Assembly: GCA_944474755.1 (NCBI GenBank)
Contig: OX104113.1
Span: forward strand, 50,979,644 to 51,043,643
DNA length: 64,000 nt
Reading direction: 5' to 3'
From: Limnoperna fortunei
Lineage: Eukaryota > Mollusca > Bivalvia > Mytilida > Modiolidae
Both the position numbers and the translations under genes were made by a program. Below the pieces are notes generated by a model, which was not told the origin of the DNA, did no database searches, and was given only the letters and a program-made list of their open reading frames with translations. Within the stretch, counting starts at the first letter, position 1; each line of letters opens with the position of its first letter. Of this stretch, positions 1-14,258 are shown in pieces.

Positions 1-188
1 TTATTGTATATGTTTTAAAATTGAAGATTAAATAAAGTATTGCGATAACTAAATTGATGAAAGCAAGAAGTCAACTTTTAAAAACACGATTCATATATTA
101 CGGATGATAATTTGTAGAATCATGTCGTTTTAGGTTAGGAAAATAAAGGTAGTTATGCAATACTATTATTTTTTGTTGTTGGTTTCAG

Positions 189-1219
189 GACAAAACAAAA
201 CACGTAGTAAGGATTATCAATATGACAGTGAAGAAGACAACAGTGAGTATAAATAACGATATGTCATGTAATTGTTCCTTTGGTTTCATTAGACTTTGGA
301 GATTGGATAAATCAGTTTTGTATTTTATCTTCTTACAACTAAGCATAGATGAGTAAACAACAGTGATGAACATAACACAGTATATTGATGAAATATATCG
401 TTTTTCAATTGAAAAAATACAGTAAAAAATATTGAGATAGAACAAAAATAAAACTAGTAATACTATTTTACAATTTCTACTACTTGTCAATTTGTAATAT
501 TTTTAAAACTTTACCTATGGATATGGAACAAGAAAGGTATAATTGTACCTAAAACTATCTATGACGTGAAAGAGTAATTAAAGATATTTAGACGTCATCA
601 ACGTGTCCATAAGTGTTGCTTTACTTTGTGAAGTTTTTGTATCATTGTTTAAGAATAATAATGAGAACAAAATCTTATTTGACTACTGTTGTATCTTACA
701 GATAAATCTAAAAAGATAAAAGAGAAAGGTAATTTCGCAAAGGAAGCATAAAAGAAGAAGAGTCAAATTAAATGATGTTATATTTTTGTCGATTAAATCA
801 TGATGACCAAATATGAAGAGCACCAAAGAATAGCTATTTTTATGTGTTCAGTATCAACACGTATATTAAGTAATGCTATCACAACTATTTTGTAAATTGC
901 GTAAACTGAGTACCAAATTGTTTCCACATCTTGTTGTTCGGTCGATTTTCCTTGCTACTTTCTAATTCTGAAAATTGACGAAATTGTAGCAAAGTGAATT
1001 TTACGTAAATTACTCTGTGGCTTAAAATAATGATGATGAAATATATTAGATATCTAAGGCGTGATGAATGTTGGTCAGTTTGGAATCAGTTTTTTCTAAG
1101 AGTAAACTTTTTGGTGCAAACGAAATACAAATGTCATCTAAATCTATATCTTGCTCATATTACAGGATATCGATACAATTCAAAAGAACAAGGTAGTCAA
1201 GAAAGTCACGAGAAATCAG
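189..1219 (+). CDS. Array unit 1 exons A, B, C
   Basis: Exons 189-242, 702-728 and 1166-1219, each with AG before and GT after. Read in phase 1 they give A = QNKTRSKDYQYDSEEDN, B = NKSKKIKEK and C = GYRYNSKEQGSQESHEKS. Type I unit. A 115-residue open frame over exon C (1030-1377) is mostly intron read-through and was not used. Confidence 0.8.
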
Positions 1220-1759
1220 GTAAAAAGATAATTGGCATCTACATCCCAGCAACTGATTTAAAGTGTTGTCATCTGTCGGCGATATTTTCCCGACTAGTGC
1301 AACGATATACTGAAACGGGTCGAAATTCCATTCAATATTTGATAATTGTTTCGTTAGTCGTTCTTGACATATTTTAACCAATTAATAATTTTGCAGACTG
1401 CAGAAAGGATTTTTGCTGTCGTTAGGACGTAATTGTACGTCAAATGACGAAATCAATAAGGTCTATTAAAAAGTGCTGATAAACATTTCGTTAAAAACAA
1501 ATAAAGCCATGTTGTAGACAACAAACACCTTTCTAATGAGAAAAATAGTTTGAATCGTTATTACATTATAATTATTGTATTTGTTTTAAAATTGAAGACT
1601 AAATAAAGTATTGCGATAACTAAATTGATGAAAGCAAGAAGTTAACTTACAAAAACACAATTCATATATTACGGATGATAATTTGTAGAAGCATGTCGTT
1701 TTAGGTTAGGAAAATAAAGGTAGTTATGCAATACTATTATTTTTTGTTGTTGGTTTCAG

Positions 1760-2739
1760 GACAAAACAAAACACGTAGTAAGAATTATCAATATGACAGT
1801 GAAGAAGACAACAGTGAGTATAAATAACGATATGTCATGTTATTGTTTCTTTGGTTCCATTAGAACTTTGGAGATTGGATAAATCAGTTTTGTATTTTAT
1901 CTTCTTACAACTAAGCATAGATGAGTAAACAACAGTGATGAACATAACACAGCATATTGATCAAATACATCGTTTTTCAATTGAAAAACAGTAAAAAAAT
2001 TGAGATAAGACAAAAATAGATCTAGTAATACTATTTTGCCATTTCTAGTACTTATCAATTTGTAATATTTTTAAAACTTTATCTGTGGATATATAACAAG
2101 AAAAGTATAATTGTAACTAAAACTATCTATTACGTGGAAGAGTAGATAAATATGTCATCAACGTTCCAATAACTGTTGCTTTACTTTGTGAAGTATTTGT
2201 AGCATTGTTTAGGAATATAAATGAGAACAAAATCTTATTTGACTACTGTTGTATCTTACAGATAAATCTAAAAAGATAAAAGAGAAAGGTAATTTCGCAA
2301 AGGAAGCATATAAGAAGAAGAGTAAAATTAAATGATGTTATTTTTTTGTCGATTAAGTCATGATGACCAAATATGTAGAGCACCAAATAATAGCTATTTT
2401 TATGTGTTCAGTATTAACACGCGTATATTAAGTAATGCTATCACAACTATTTCGTTAATTGAGTAGTAAATTGTTTCCACATCTAATTCTGAAAATTGAC
2501 GAAATTGTAGCAAAGTGAATTTTACGTAAATTACTCTGTGGCTTAAAGTAATAATGATGAAATATATTAGATATCTAAGGCATTATGAATGTTGGTCAGT
2601 TTGGAATCAGTTTTTTCTAAGAGTAACTTTTTGTTGCAAACGAAATACAAATGTCATCTAAATCTATATCTTGCTCATATTACAGGATATCGATACAATT
2701 CAAAAGAACAAGGTAGTCACGAAAGTCACGAGAAATCAG
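1760..2739 (+). CDS. Array unit 2 exons A, B, C
   Basis: Exons 1760-1813, 2262-2288 and 2686-2739. Exon A has D to N (RSKNYQYDS); exon B is unchanged; exon C ends SHESHEKS. Type II unit with the shorter second intron. Nearly the same as unit 3. Confidence 0.8.
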
Positions 2740-3290
2740 GTAAAAAGATAAATTGGCATCAACATCCCATCAACTGATTTAATGTGTTGTCATCTGTCGG
2801 CCATACTTTCCGACTAGTGTAACGATATACTGAAACAGGTCTGGATAAAGATTAAATTCCATTCAATATTTGTTAATTGTTATCTTAGTCGTTCTTGGCA
2901 TATTTTTACTAATTAATAATCTTGCACACTGCAGAAAGGATTTTTGCTGTCGTTAGGACGTAATTGTACGTCAAATGACGAAATCAATAAGGTCTATTAA
3001 AAAGTGCTGATAAACATTTCGTTAAAAACAAATAAAGCCATGTTGTAGACAACTAACACCTTTCTAATAAGAAAAATAGTTTGAATCGTTATTACATTAT
3101 AATTATTGTATATGTTTTAAAATTGAAGATTAAATAAAGTATTGCGATAACTAAATTGATGAAAGCAAGAAGTCAACTTTTAAAAACACGATTCATATAT
3201 TACGGATGATAATTTGTAGAATCATGTCGTTTTAGGTTAGGAAAATAAAGGTAGTTATGCAATACTATTATTTTTTGTTGTTGGTTTCAG

Positions 3291-4270
3291 GACAAAACAA
3301 AACACGTAGTAAGAATTATCAATATGACAGTGAAGAAGACAACAGTGAGTATAAATAACGATATGTCATGTTATTGTTTCTTTGGTTCCATTAGAACTTT
3401 GGAGATTGGATAAATCAGTTTTGTATTTTATCTTCTTACAACTAAGCATAGATGAGTAAACAACAGTGATGAACATAACACAGCATATTGATCAAATACA
3501 TCGTTTTTCAATTGAAAAACAGTAAAAAAATTGAGATAAGACAAAAATAGATCTAGTAATACTATTTTGCCATTTCTAGTACTTATCAATTTGTAATATT
3601 TTTAAAACTTTATCTGTGGATATATAACAAGAAAAGTATAATTGTAACTAAAACTATCTATTACGTGGAAGAGTAGATAAATATGTCATCAACGTTCCAA
3701 TAACTGTTGCTTTACTTTGTGAAGTATTTGTAGCATTGTTTAGGAATATAAATGAGAACAAAATCTTATTTGACTACTGTTGTATCTTACAGATAAATCT
3801 AAAAAGATAAAAGAGAAAGGTAATTTCGCAAAGGAAGCATATAAGAAGAAGAGTAAAATTAAATGATGTTATTTTTTTGTCGATTAAGTCATGATGACCA
3901 AATATGTAGAGCACCAAATAATAGCTATTTTTATGTCTTCAGTATTAACACGCGTATATTAAGTAATGCTATCACAACTATTTCGTTAATTGAGTAGTAA
4001 ATTGTTTCCACATCTAATTCTGAAAATTGACGAAATTGTAGCAAAGTGAATTTTACGTAAATTACTCTGTGGCTTAAAGTAATAATGATGAAATATATTA
4101 GATATCTAAGGCATTATGAATGTTGGTCAGTTTGGAATCAGTTTTTTCTAAGAGTAACTTTTTGTTGCAAACGAAATACAAATGTCATCTAAATCTATAT
4201 CTTGCTCATATTACAGGATATCGATACAATTCAAAAGAACAAGGTAGTCACGAAAGTCACGAGAAATCAG
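3291..4270 (+). CDS. Array unit 3 exons A, B, C
   Basis: Exons 3291-3344, 3793-3819 and 4217-4270. Same residues as unit 2 and near-identical introns over a 1531 bp period, indicating a very recent duplication or gene conversion. Confidence 0.8.
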
Positions 4271-4821
4271 GTAAAAAGATAAATTGGCATCAACATCCCA
4301 TCAACTGATTTAATGTGTTGTCATCTGTCGGCCATACTTTCCGACTAGTGTAACGATATACTGAAACAGGTCTGGATAAAGATTAAATTCCATTCAATAT
4401 TTGTTAATTGTTATCTTAGTCGTTCTTGGCATATTTTTACTAATTAATAATCTTGCACACTGCAGAAAGGATTTTTGCTGTCGTTAGGACGTAATTGTAC
4501 GTCAAATGACGAAATCAATAAGGTCTATTAAAAAGTGCTGATAAACATTTCGTTAAAAACAAATAAAGCCATGTTGTAGACAACTAACACCTTTCTAATA
4601 AGAAAAATAGTTTGAATCGTTATTACATTATAATTATTGTATAGGTTTTAAAATTGAAGATTAAATAAAGTATTGCGATAACTAAATTGATGAAAGCAAG
4701 AAGTCAACTTTTAAAAACACGATTCATATATTACGGATGATAATTTGTAGAATCATGTCGTTTTAGGTTAGGAAAATAAAGGTAGTTATGCAATACTATT
4801 ATTTTTTGTTGTTGGTTTCAG

Positions 4822-5852
4822 GACAAAACAAAACACGTAGTAAGGATTATCAATATGACAGTGAAGAAGACAACAGTGAGTATAAATAACGATATGTCAT
4901 GTAATTGTTCCTTTGGTTTCATTAGACTTTGGAGATTGGATAAATCAGTTTTGTATTTTATCTTCTTACAACTAAGCATAGATGAGTAAACAACAGTGAT
5001 GAACATAACACAGTATATTGATGAAATATATCGTTTTTCAATTGAAAAAATACAGTAAAAAATATTGAGATAGAACAAAAATAAAACTAGTAATACTATT
5101 TTACAATTTCTACTACTTGTCAATTTGTAATATTTTTAAAACTTTACCTATGGATATGGAACAAGAAAGGTATAATTGTACCTAAAACTATCTATGACGT
5201 GAAAGAGTAATTAAAGATATTTAGACGTCATCAACGTCTCCATAAGTGTTGCTTTACTTTGTGAAGTTTTTGTATCATTGTTTAAGAATAATAATGAGAA
5301 CAAAATCTTATTTGACTACTGTTGTATCTTACAGATAAATCTAAAAAGATAAAAGAGAAAGGTAATTTCGCAAAGGAAGCATAAAAGAAGAAGAGTCAAA
5401 TTAAATGATGTTATATTTTTGTCGATTAAATCATGATGACCAAATATGAAGAGCACCAAAGAATAGCTATTTTTATGTGTTCAGTATAAACACGTATATT
5501 AAGTAATGCTATCACAACTATTTTGTAAATTGCGTAAACTGAGTACCAAATTGTTTCCACATCTTGTTGTTCGGTCGATTTTCCTTGCTACTTTCTAATT
5601 CTGAAAATTGACGAAATTGTAGCAAAGTGAATTTTACGTAAATTACTCTGTGGCTTAAAATAATGATGATGAAATATATTAGATATCTAAGGCGTGATGA
5701 ATGTTGGTCAGTTTGGAATCAGTTTTTTCTGAGAGTAAACTTTTTGGTGCAAACGAAATACAAATGTCATCCAAATCTATATCTTGCTCATATTACAGGA
5801 TATCGATACAATTCAAAAGAACATGGTAGTCACGAAAGTCACGAGAAATCAG
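4822..5852 (+). CDS. Array unit 4 exons A, B, C
   Basis: Exons 4822-4875, 5335-5361 and 5799-5852. Type I unit whose first intron almost matches unit 1; the same 101-residue antisense shadow frame appears in both. Exon C has Q to H (SKEHGSHESHEKS). Confidence 0.8.
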
Positions 5853-6392
5853 GTAAAAAGATAATTGGCATCTACATCCCATCAACTGATTTAATGTGTT
5901 GTCATCTGTCGGCGATATTTTCCCGACTAGTGCAACGATATACTGAAACGGGTCGAAATTCCATTCAATATTTGATAATTATTTCGTTAGTCGTTCTTGG
6001 CATATTTTTACTTATTAATAATCTTGCACACTGCAGAAAGGATTTTTGCTGTCGTTAGGACGTAATTGTACGTCAAATGACGAAATCAATAAGGTCTATT
6101 AAAAAGTGCTGAGAAACATTTCGTTAAAAACAAATAAAGCCATGTTGTAGACAACAAACACCTTTCTAATGAGAAAAATAGTTTGAATCGTTATTACATT
6201 ATAATTATTGTATTTGTTTTAAAATTGAAGACTAAATAAAGTATTGCGATAACTAAATTGATGAAAGCAAGAAGTTAACTTACAAAAACACAATTCATAT
6301 ATTACGGATGATAATTTGTAGAATCATGTCGTTTTAGGTTAGGAAAATAAAGGTAGTTATGCAATACTATTATTTTTTGTTGTTGGTTTCAG

Positions 6393-7424
6393 GACAAAAC
6401 AAAACACGTAGTAAGGACTATCAATATGACAGTGAAGAAAACAACAGTGAGTATAAATAACGATATGTCATGTAATTGTTTCTTTGGTTCCATTAGAACT
6501 TTGGAGATTGGATAAATCAGTTTTGTATTTTATCTTCTTACAACGAAGCATAGATGAGTAAACAACAGTGATGAACCTAACATAGTATATTGATCAAATA
6601 TATCGTTTTTCAATTGAAAAAAAACAGTAAAAAATATTGAGATACAACAAAAATAAAACTAGTAATACTATTTTACAATTTCTACTACTTGTCAATTTGT
6701 AATATTTTTAAAACTTTACCTATGGATATGGAACAAGAAAGGTATAATTGTACCTAAAACTATCTATGACGTGAAAGAGTAATTAAAGATATTTAGACGT
6801 CATCAACGTGTCCATAAGTGTTGCTTTACTTTGTGAAGTTTTTGTATCATTGTTTAAGAATAATAATGAGAACAAAATCTTATTTGACTACTGTTGTATC
6901 TTACAGATAAATCTAAAAAGATAAAAGAGAAAGGTAATTTCGCAAAGGAAGCATAAAAGAAGAAGAGTCAAATTAAATGATGTTATATTTTTGTCGATTA
7001 AATCATGATGACCAAATATGAAGAGCACCAAAGAATAGCTATTTTTATGTGTTCAGTATAAACACGTATATTAAGTAATGCTATCACAACTATTTTGTAA
7101 ATTGCGTAAACTGAGTACCAAATTGTTTCCACATCTTGTTGTTCGGTCGATTTTCTTTGCTACTTTCTAATTCTGAAAATTGACGAAATTGTAGCAAAGT
7201 GAATTTTACGTAAATTACTCTGTGGCTTAAAATAATGATGATGAAATATATTAGATATCTAAGGCGTGATGAATGTTGGTCAGTTTGGAATCAGTTTTTT
7301 CTAAGAGTAAACGTTTTGGTGCAAACGAAATACAAATGTCATCTAAACCAGATCTTGCTGCACATTGCAGGTTATCGATATACTTCAAAAGAACAAGGTA
7401 GTCAAGATAGTCACGAGAAATCAG
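6393..7424 (+). CDS. Array unit 5 exons A, B, C
   Basis: Exons 6393-6446, 6907-6933 and 7371-7424. Exon A ends SEENN instead of SEEDN. Exon C follows TTGCAG and reads GYRYTSKEQGSQDSHEKS, with N to T and E to D changes. Borders and lengths are unchanged. Confidence 0.8.
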
Positions 7425-7962
7425 GTAATAAGACAATTGCATCAACATCCCATTAACTGATTTAAAGTGTTGTCATCTGTCGGCGATATTTCCCGACTAG
7501 TGCAACGATATACTGAAACGGGCCGAAATTCCCTTCAATATTTGATAATTGTTTCGTTAGTCGTTCTTGACATATTTTAACCAATTAATAATCTTGAAGA
7601 CTGCAGAAAGGATTTTTGCTGTCGTTAGGACGTAATTGTACGTCAAATGACGAAATCAATAAGGTCTATTAAAAAGTGCTGAGAAACATTTCGTTAAAAA
7701 CAAATAAAGCCATGTTGTAGACAACAAACACCTTTCTAATGAGAAAAATAGTTTGAATCGTTATTACATTATAATTATTGTATATGTTTTAAAATTGAAG
7801 ATTAAATAAAGTATTGCGATAACTAAATTGATGAAATCAAGAAGTTAACTTACACAAACACAATTCATATATTACGGATGATAATTTGTAGAAGCATGTC
7901 GTTTTAGGTTAGGAAAATAAAGGTAGTTATGCATTACAATTATTTTTTGTTGTTGGTTTCAG

Positions 7963-9156
7963 GACAAAACAAAACACGTAGTAAGGATTATCAATATGAC
8001 AGTGAAGAAGACAACAGTGAGTATAAATAACGATATGTCATGTAATTGTTTCTTTGGTTCCATTAGAACTTTGGAGATTGGATAAATCAGTTTTGTATTT
8101 TATCTTCTTACAACTAAGCATAGATGAATAAACAACAGTGATGAACATAACACAGTATATTGATCAAATACATCGTTTTTCAATTGAAAAACAGTAAAAA
8201 ATTGAGATAAGACAAAAATAGATCTAGTAATACTATTTTATCATTTCTAGTACTTATCAATTTGTAATATTTTTAAAACTTTATCTATGGATATATAACA
8301 AGAAAAGTATAATTGTAACTAAAACTATCTTTTACGTGGAAGAGTAGTTAAATATATTTAGACGTCATCAACGTTCCAATAACTGTTGCTTTACTTTGTG
8401 AAGTATTTGTAGCATTGTTTAGGAATATAAATGAGAACAAAATCTTATTTGACTACTGTTGTATCTTACAGATAAATCTAAAAAGATAAAAGAGAAAGGT
8501 AATTTCGCAAAGGAAGCATATAAGAAGAAGAGTCAAATTAAATGATGTTATTTTTTTGTCGATTAAGTCATGATGACCAAATATGTAGAGCACCAAATAA
8601 TAGCTATTTTTATGTGTTCAGTATTAACACGCGTATATTAAGTAATGCTATCACAACTATTTCGTTAATTGAGTAGTAAATTGTTTCCACATCTAATTCT
8701 GAAAATTGACGAAATTGTAGCAAAGTGAATTTTACGTAAATTACTCTGTGGCTTAAAATAATGATGATGAAATATATTAGATATCTAAGGCGTGATGAAT
8801 GTTGGTCAGTTTGAAATCAGTTTTTTCTAAGAGTAACTTTTGGTGCAAACGAAATACAAATGTCATCTAAATTAATTGAGTAGTAAATTGTTTCCACATC
8901 TAATTCTGAAAATTGACGAAATTGTAGCAAAGTGAATTTTACGTAAATTACTCTGTGGCTTAAAATAATGATGATAAAATATATTAGATATCTAAGGCGT
9001 GATGAATGTTGGTCAGTTTGGAATAAGTTTTTTCTAAGAGTAACTTTTTGGTGCAAACGAAATACAAATGTCATCTAAATCTATATCTTGCTCATATTAC
9101 AGGATATCGATACAATTCAAAAGAACAAGGTAGTCACGAAAGTCACGAGAAATCAG
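7963..9156 (+). CDS. Array unit 6 exons A, B, C
   Basis: Exons 7963-8016, 8472-8498 and 9103-9156. The second intron carries a ~196 bp local duplication (about 8671-8866 and 8867-9060), which accounts for the long 1743 bp period. The coding exons are unaffected. Confidence 0.8.
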
Positions 9157-9705
9157 GTAAAAAGCTAATTGGCATCAACATACCATCAACTGATTTAATG
9201 TGTTGTCATCTCTCGGCCATACTTTCCGACTAGTGCAACGATATACTGAAACAGGTCTGGATGAAGATTAAATTCCATTCAATATTTGTTAATTGTTATG
9301 TTAGTCGTTCTTGGCATATTTTTACTTATTAATAATCTTGCACACTGCAGAAAGGATTTTTGCTGTTGTTAGGACGTAATTGTACGTCAAATGACGAAAT
9401 CAATAAGGTCTATTAAAAAGTGCTGATAAACATTTCGTTAAAAACAAATAAAGCCATGTTGTAGACAACAAACACCTTTCTAATAAGAAAAATAGTTTGA
9501 ATCGTTATTACATTATAATTATTGTATATGTTTTAAAATTGAAGATTAAATAAAGTATTGCGATAACTAAATTGATGAAAGCAAGAAGTTAACTTTTAAA
9601 AACACAATTCATATATTACGGATGATAATTTGTAGAATCATGTCGTTTTAGGTTAGGAAAATAAAGGTAGTTATGCAATACTATTATTTTTGTTGTTGGT
9701 TTCAG

Positions 9706-10704
9706 GACAAAACAAAACACGTAGTAAGGATTATCAAGATGACAGTGAAGAAGACAACAGTGAGTATAAATAACTATATGTCATGTAATTGTTTCTTTGG
9801 TTTCATTAGAACTTTGGAGATTGGATAAATCAGTTTTGTATTTTATCTTCTGACAACTAAGCATAGATGAGTAAACAACAGTGATGAACATAACATAGTA
9901 TATTGATCAAATATATCGTTTTTCAATTGAAAAAAAACAGTAAAAAATATTGAGATAAAACAAAAATAAAACTAGTAATACTATTTTACAATTTCTACTA
10001 CTTATCAATTTGTAATATTTTTAAACTTTACCTATGGATATGGAACAAGAAAGCTATAATTGTACCTAAAACTATCTATGAGGTGAAAGAGTAATTAAAG
10101 ATATTTAGACGTCATCAACGTGTCCATAACTGTTGCTTTACTTTGTGAAGTTTTTTTATCATTGTTTAAGAATAATAATGAGAACAAAATCTTATTTGAC
10201 TACTGTTGTATCTTACAGATAAATCTAAAAAGATAAAAGAGAAAGGTAATTTCGCAAAGGAAGCATAAAAGAAGAAGAGTCAAATTAAATGATGTTATAT
10301 TTTTGTCGATTAAATCATGATGACCAAATATGAAGAGCACCAAAGAATAGCTATTTTTATGTGTTCAGTATAAACACGTATATTAAGTAATGCTATCACA
10401 ACTATTTTGTAAATTGCTTAAACTGAGTACCAAATTGTTTCCACATCTAATTCTGAAAATTGACGAAATTGTAGCAAAGTGAATTTTACGTAAATTACTC
10501 TGTGGCTTAAAATAATGATGATGAAATATATTAGATATCTAAGGCGTGATGAATGTTGGTCAGTTTGGAATCAGTTTTTTCTAAGAGTAAAGGTTTTGGT
10601 GCAAACGAAATACAAATGTCATCTAAATCTATATCTTGCTCATATTACAGGATATCGATACAATTCAAAAGAACAAGGTAGTCACGAAAGTCACGAGAAA
10701 TCAG
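9706..10704 (+). CDS. Array unit 7 exons A, B, C
   Basis: Exons 9706-9759, 10219-10245 and 10651-10704. Exon A has Y to D (DYQDDSEEDN). The second intron is a type I/type II mixture: the type I first half is kept but the TTGTTGTTCGG block is absent, consistent with unequal exchange between unit types. Confidence 0.8.
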
Positions 10705-11245
10705 GTAAAAAGATAATTGGCATCTACATTACATCAACTGATTTAAAGTGTTGTCATCTGTCGGCGATATTTTCCCGACTAGTGCAACGATATACTGAAA
10801 CGGGTCGAAATTCCATTCAATATTTGATAAGTGTTTCGTTAGTCGTTCTTGACATATTTTAACCAATTAATAATCTTGAAGACTGCAGAAAGGATTTTTG
10901 CTGTCGTTAGGACGTAATTGTACGTCAAATGACGAAATCAATAAGGTCTATTAAAAAGTGCTGAGAAACATTTCGTTAAAAACAAATAAAGCCATGTTGT
11001 AGACAACTAACACTTTTCTAATGAGAAAAATAGTTTGAATCGTTATTACATTATAATTATTGTATATGTTTTAAAATTGAAGATTAAATAAAGTATTGCG
11101 ATAACTAAATTGATGAAAGCAAGAAGTTAACTTACAAAAACACAATTCATATATTACGGATGATACTTTGTAGAAGCATGTCGTTTTAAGGTTAGGAAAA
11201 TAAAGGTAGTTATGCAATACTATTATTTTTTGTTGTTGGTTTCAG

Positions 11246-12230
11246 GACAAAACAAAACACGTAGTAAGGATTATCAATATGACAGTGAAGAAGACAACAG
11301 TGAGTATAAATAACGATATGTCATGTAATTGTTTCTTTGGTTCCATTAGAATTTTGGAGATTGGATAAATCAGTTTTGTATTTTATCTTCTTACAACTAA
11401 GCATAGATGAGTAAACAAAAGTGATGAACATAACACAGTATATTGATCAAATACATCGTTTATCAAATGAAAAACAGTAAAAAAATTGAGATAAGACAAA
11501 AATAGATCTCGTAATACTATTTTACCATTTCTAGTACTTATCAATTTGTAATATTTTAAAACTTTATCTATGGATATATAACAAGAAAAGTATAATTGTA
11601 ACTAAAACTATCAATTACGTGGAAGAGTAGTTAAATATATTTAGACGTCATCAACGTTCCAATAACTGTTGCTTTACTTTGTGAAGTATTTGTAGCATTG
11701 TTTAGGAATATAAATGAGAACAAAATCTTATTTGACTACCGTTGTATCTTACAGATAAATCTAAAAAGATAAAAGAGAAAGGTAATTTAGCAAAGGAAGC
11801 ATATAAGAAGAAGAGTCAAATTAAATGATGTTATTTTTTTGTCGATTAAGTCATGATGACCAAATATGTAGAGCACCAAATAATAGCTATTTGTATGTGT
11901 TCAGTATTAATACGCGTATATTAAGTAATGCTATCACAACTATTTCGTTAATTGAGTAGTAAATTGTTTCCACATCTAATTCTGAAAATTGACGAAATTG
12001 TAGCAAAGTGAATTTTATGTTAATTACTCTGTGGCTTAAAATTATGATGATGAAATATATTAGATATACAAGGCGTGATGAATGTTGGTCAGTTTGGAAT
12101 AAGTTTTTTCTAATAAACTTTTTGGTGCAAACGAAATACAAATGTCATCTAAATCTATATCTTGCTCATATTACAGGATATCGATACAATTCAAAAGAAC
12201 AAGGTAGTCACGAAAGTCACGAGAAATCAG
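11246..12230 (+). CDS. Array unit 8 exons A, B, C
   Basis: Exons 11246-11299, 11755-11781 and 12177-12230. The intron after exon C has a ~83 bp tandem duplication (about 12274-12356 and 12357-12439). The encoded repeat is the consensus. Confidence 0.8.
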
Positions 12231-12857
12231 GTAAAAAGATAATTGGCATCTACATTACATCAACTGATTTAAAGTGTTGTCATCTGTCGGCGATATTTTC
12301 CCGACTAGTGCAACGATATACTGAAACGGGTCGAAATTCCATTCAATATTTGATAAGTGTTGTCATCTGTCGGCGATATTTTCCCGACTAGTGCAACGAT
12401 ATACTGAAACGGGTCGAAATTCCATTCAATATTTGATAATTGTTTCGTTAGTCGTTCTTGACATATTTTAACTAATTAATAATCTTGCAGACTGCAGAAA
12501 GGAATTTTGCTGTCGTTAGGACGTAATTGTACGTCAAATGACGAAATCAATAAGGTCTATTAAAAAGTGCTGATACACATTTCGTTAAATCAAATAAAGC
12601 CGTGTAGTAGACAACAAACACCTTTCTAAAAGAAAAATAGTTTGAATCGTTATCACATTATAATTATTGTATATGTTTTAAAATTTATTGAAGATTAAAT
12701 AACGTATTGCAATAACTAAATTGATGAAAGCAAGAAGTTAAACTTAAAAAAAACACATTCATATATTACGGATGATAATGTGTAGAAGTATGTCAGTTTT
12801 AAACTAGGAAATTAAAGGTAATTATGCAATACTCAAATTTTTTGTTGTTGATTTCAG

Positions 12858-13834
12858 GACAAAACAAAACACGTAGTAAAAGTGACGAAGACAACAGTAA
12901 GCATAAATAATGATATGGCATTTTATTGTTGCCTTTAGTTTCATTAGAACTTACGATATTAGATAAAACAGTTTTGGATTTTATCTTCTTTCAAACTAAG
13001 TATAGATGAGTAAACAACAGTGATGAGCATAACACATCATATTGATCATATAAACCGTTTTCCAATTGAAAAAGTAGTCAGACAAATGGGGATAAGACGA
13101 AATAGAAATACATTGTATTTTACAATTTCTAGTCCATATCAATTCGTAATATTTTGAAACCCTTATAAAGTTATGGATATGGAACAAGAAGAGTATAATT
13201 GTAACTAAAACTATCTATGCTGTTAAAAGTTAATCAAAGATATTTAGACGTCAGGATGTTCCAATAAATGTTGCTTTAATTTGTGAAGTATTTGTAGCAT
13301 TGTTTAGGAATATAAATGAGAACAAAATGTTATTTGACTACTGTTGTATCTTACAGATGAATCTCAAAAGCCAAAAGAGAAAGGTAATTTCGCAAAGGAA
13401 GAATATAAGAAGAAGATTCAAATTAAATGATGTTATAGTTTTGTCGATTTAGTCATGATGAGCAAATATCTAGAGCTTCTAAGAATAGCTATTTTTATGT
13501 CCAGTATTGACACGCGTATATTACGTAATGCTATTACAATTATGTAGTTAAATTGAATTTAAGATTGTTTCCCCATCTAATGAAGGAAATTGAAGAAATT
13601 GAGATAAAGTACATTTTACTTAAATTACTCTGTGGCGTAAAATAATGATGATGAAATTTATGTGATTTCTAAGCGTGATGAATGTTAGTCAGTTTTGTCA
13701 ACTGATTTTTCTTAGAGCAAAGTTTTGGTACAAACGGAATAAAAATGTTATCTAAATCTATATCTTGCTGCACTTTACAGGATATCTATACAATTCAAAA
13801 GAACAAAGTATTCACGATAGTCACGAGAAATCAG
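12858..13834 (+). CDS. Array unit 9 exons A (shortened), B, C; diverged
   Basis: Exons 12858-12896, 13357-13383 and 13781-13834. Exon A is 39 nt rather than 54: five codons are missing in frame (QNKTRSKSDEDN) and both splice borders are kept. Exon B reads NESQKPKEK and exon C GYLYNSKEQSIHDSHEKS. The introns are far more diverged than those of units 1-8 while the exon borders and frame survive. This fits coding constraint. Confidence 0.75.
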
Positions 13835-14258
13835 GTAATAAGATAATTGGCATCAACATCCCATCAATTGATTTAAAGTGTGTCATCTGTCAGCGATACT
13901 TTCCCGACTAGTGTAACGATATACTGAAACGGGTCTAGATAAAGATTAAATTCCATTTAATATTTGTTAATTGTTTCGCTAGTCGTATCAAACGAAAACG
14001 AAATACATGTCATTTAACAATTTCTACTACATATTAATTCGTAATATTTTTAAACCTTTGCATTGCTATGGATATGCAAGAAGAACAGTATCATTGTAAC
14101 CAAAACTAGCTACATGTATGATGTGAAATGGTAATTAAAGATATTTTGACGTCATCAACGTTCCAATATCTGTTGTTTTACTTTGGGAAGTATTTTTAGC
14201 ATTGTTTAGGAATATAAATGAGAACAAAATGTTATTTGACTACTGTTGTATCTTACAG

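Noticed and set aside
185..490. 101-residue minus-strand frame, repeated at 4818-5123
   Set aside because: It is antisense to exon A and intron sequence and is broken in the other units. It repeats only because units 1 and 4 are near-identical.
1030..1377. 115-131 residue frames starting MMMKYIRYLRRDECW in many units
   Set aside because: They run through the intron before exon C, the 54-nt exon itself and its donor. Their lengths vary by unit with stops in some, while the splice borders are constant. Only exon C is kept.
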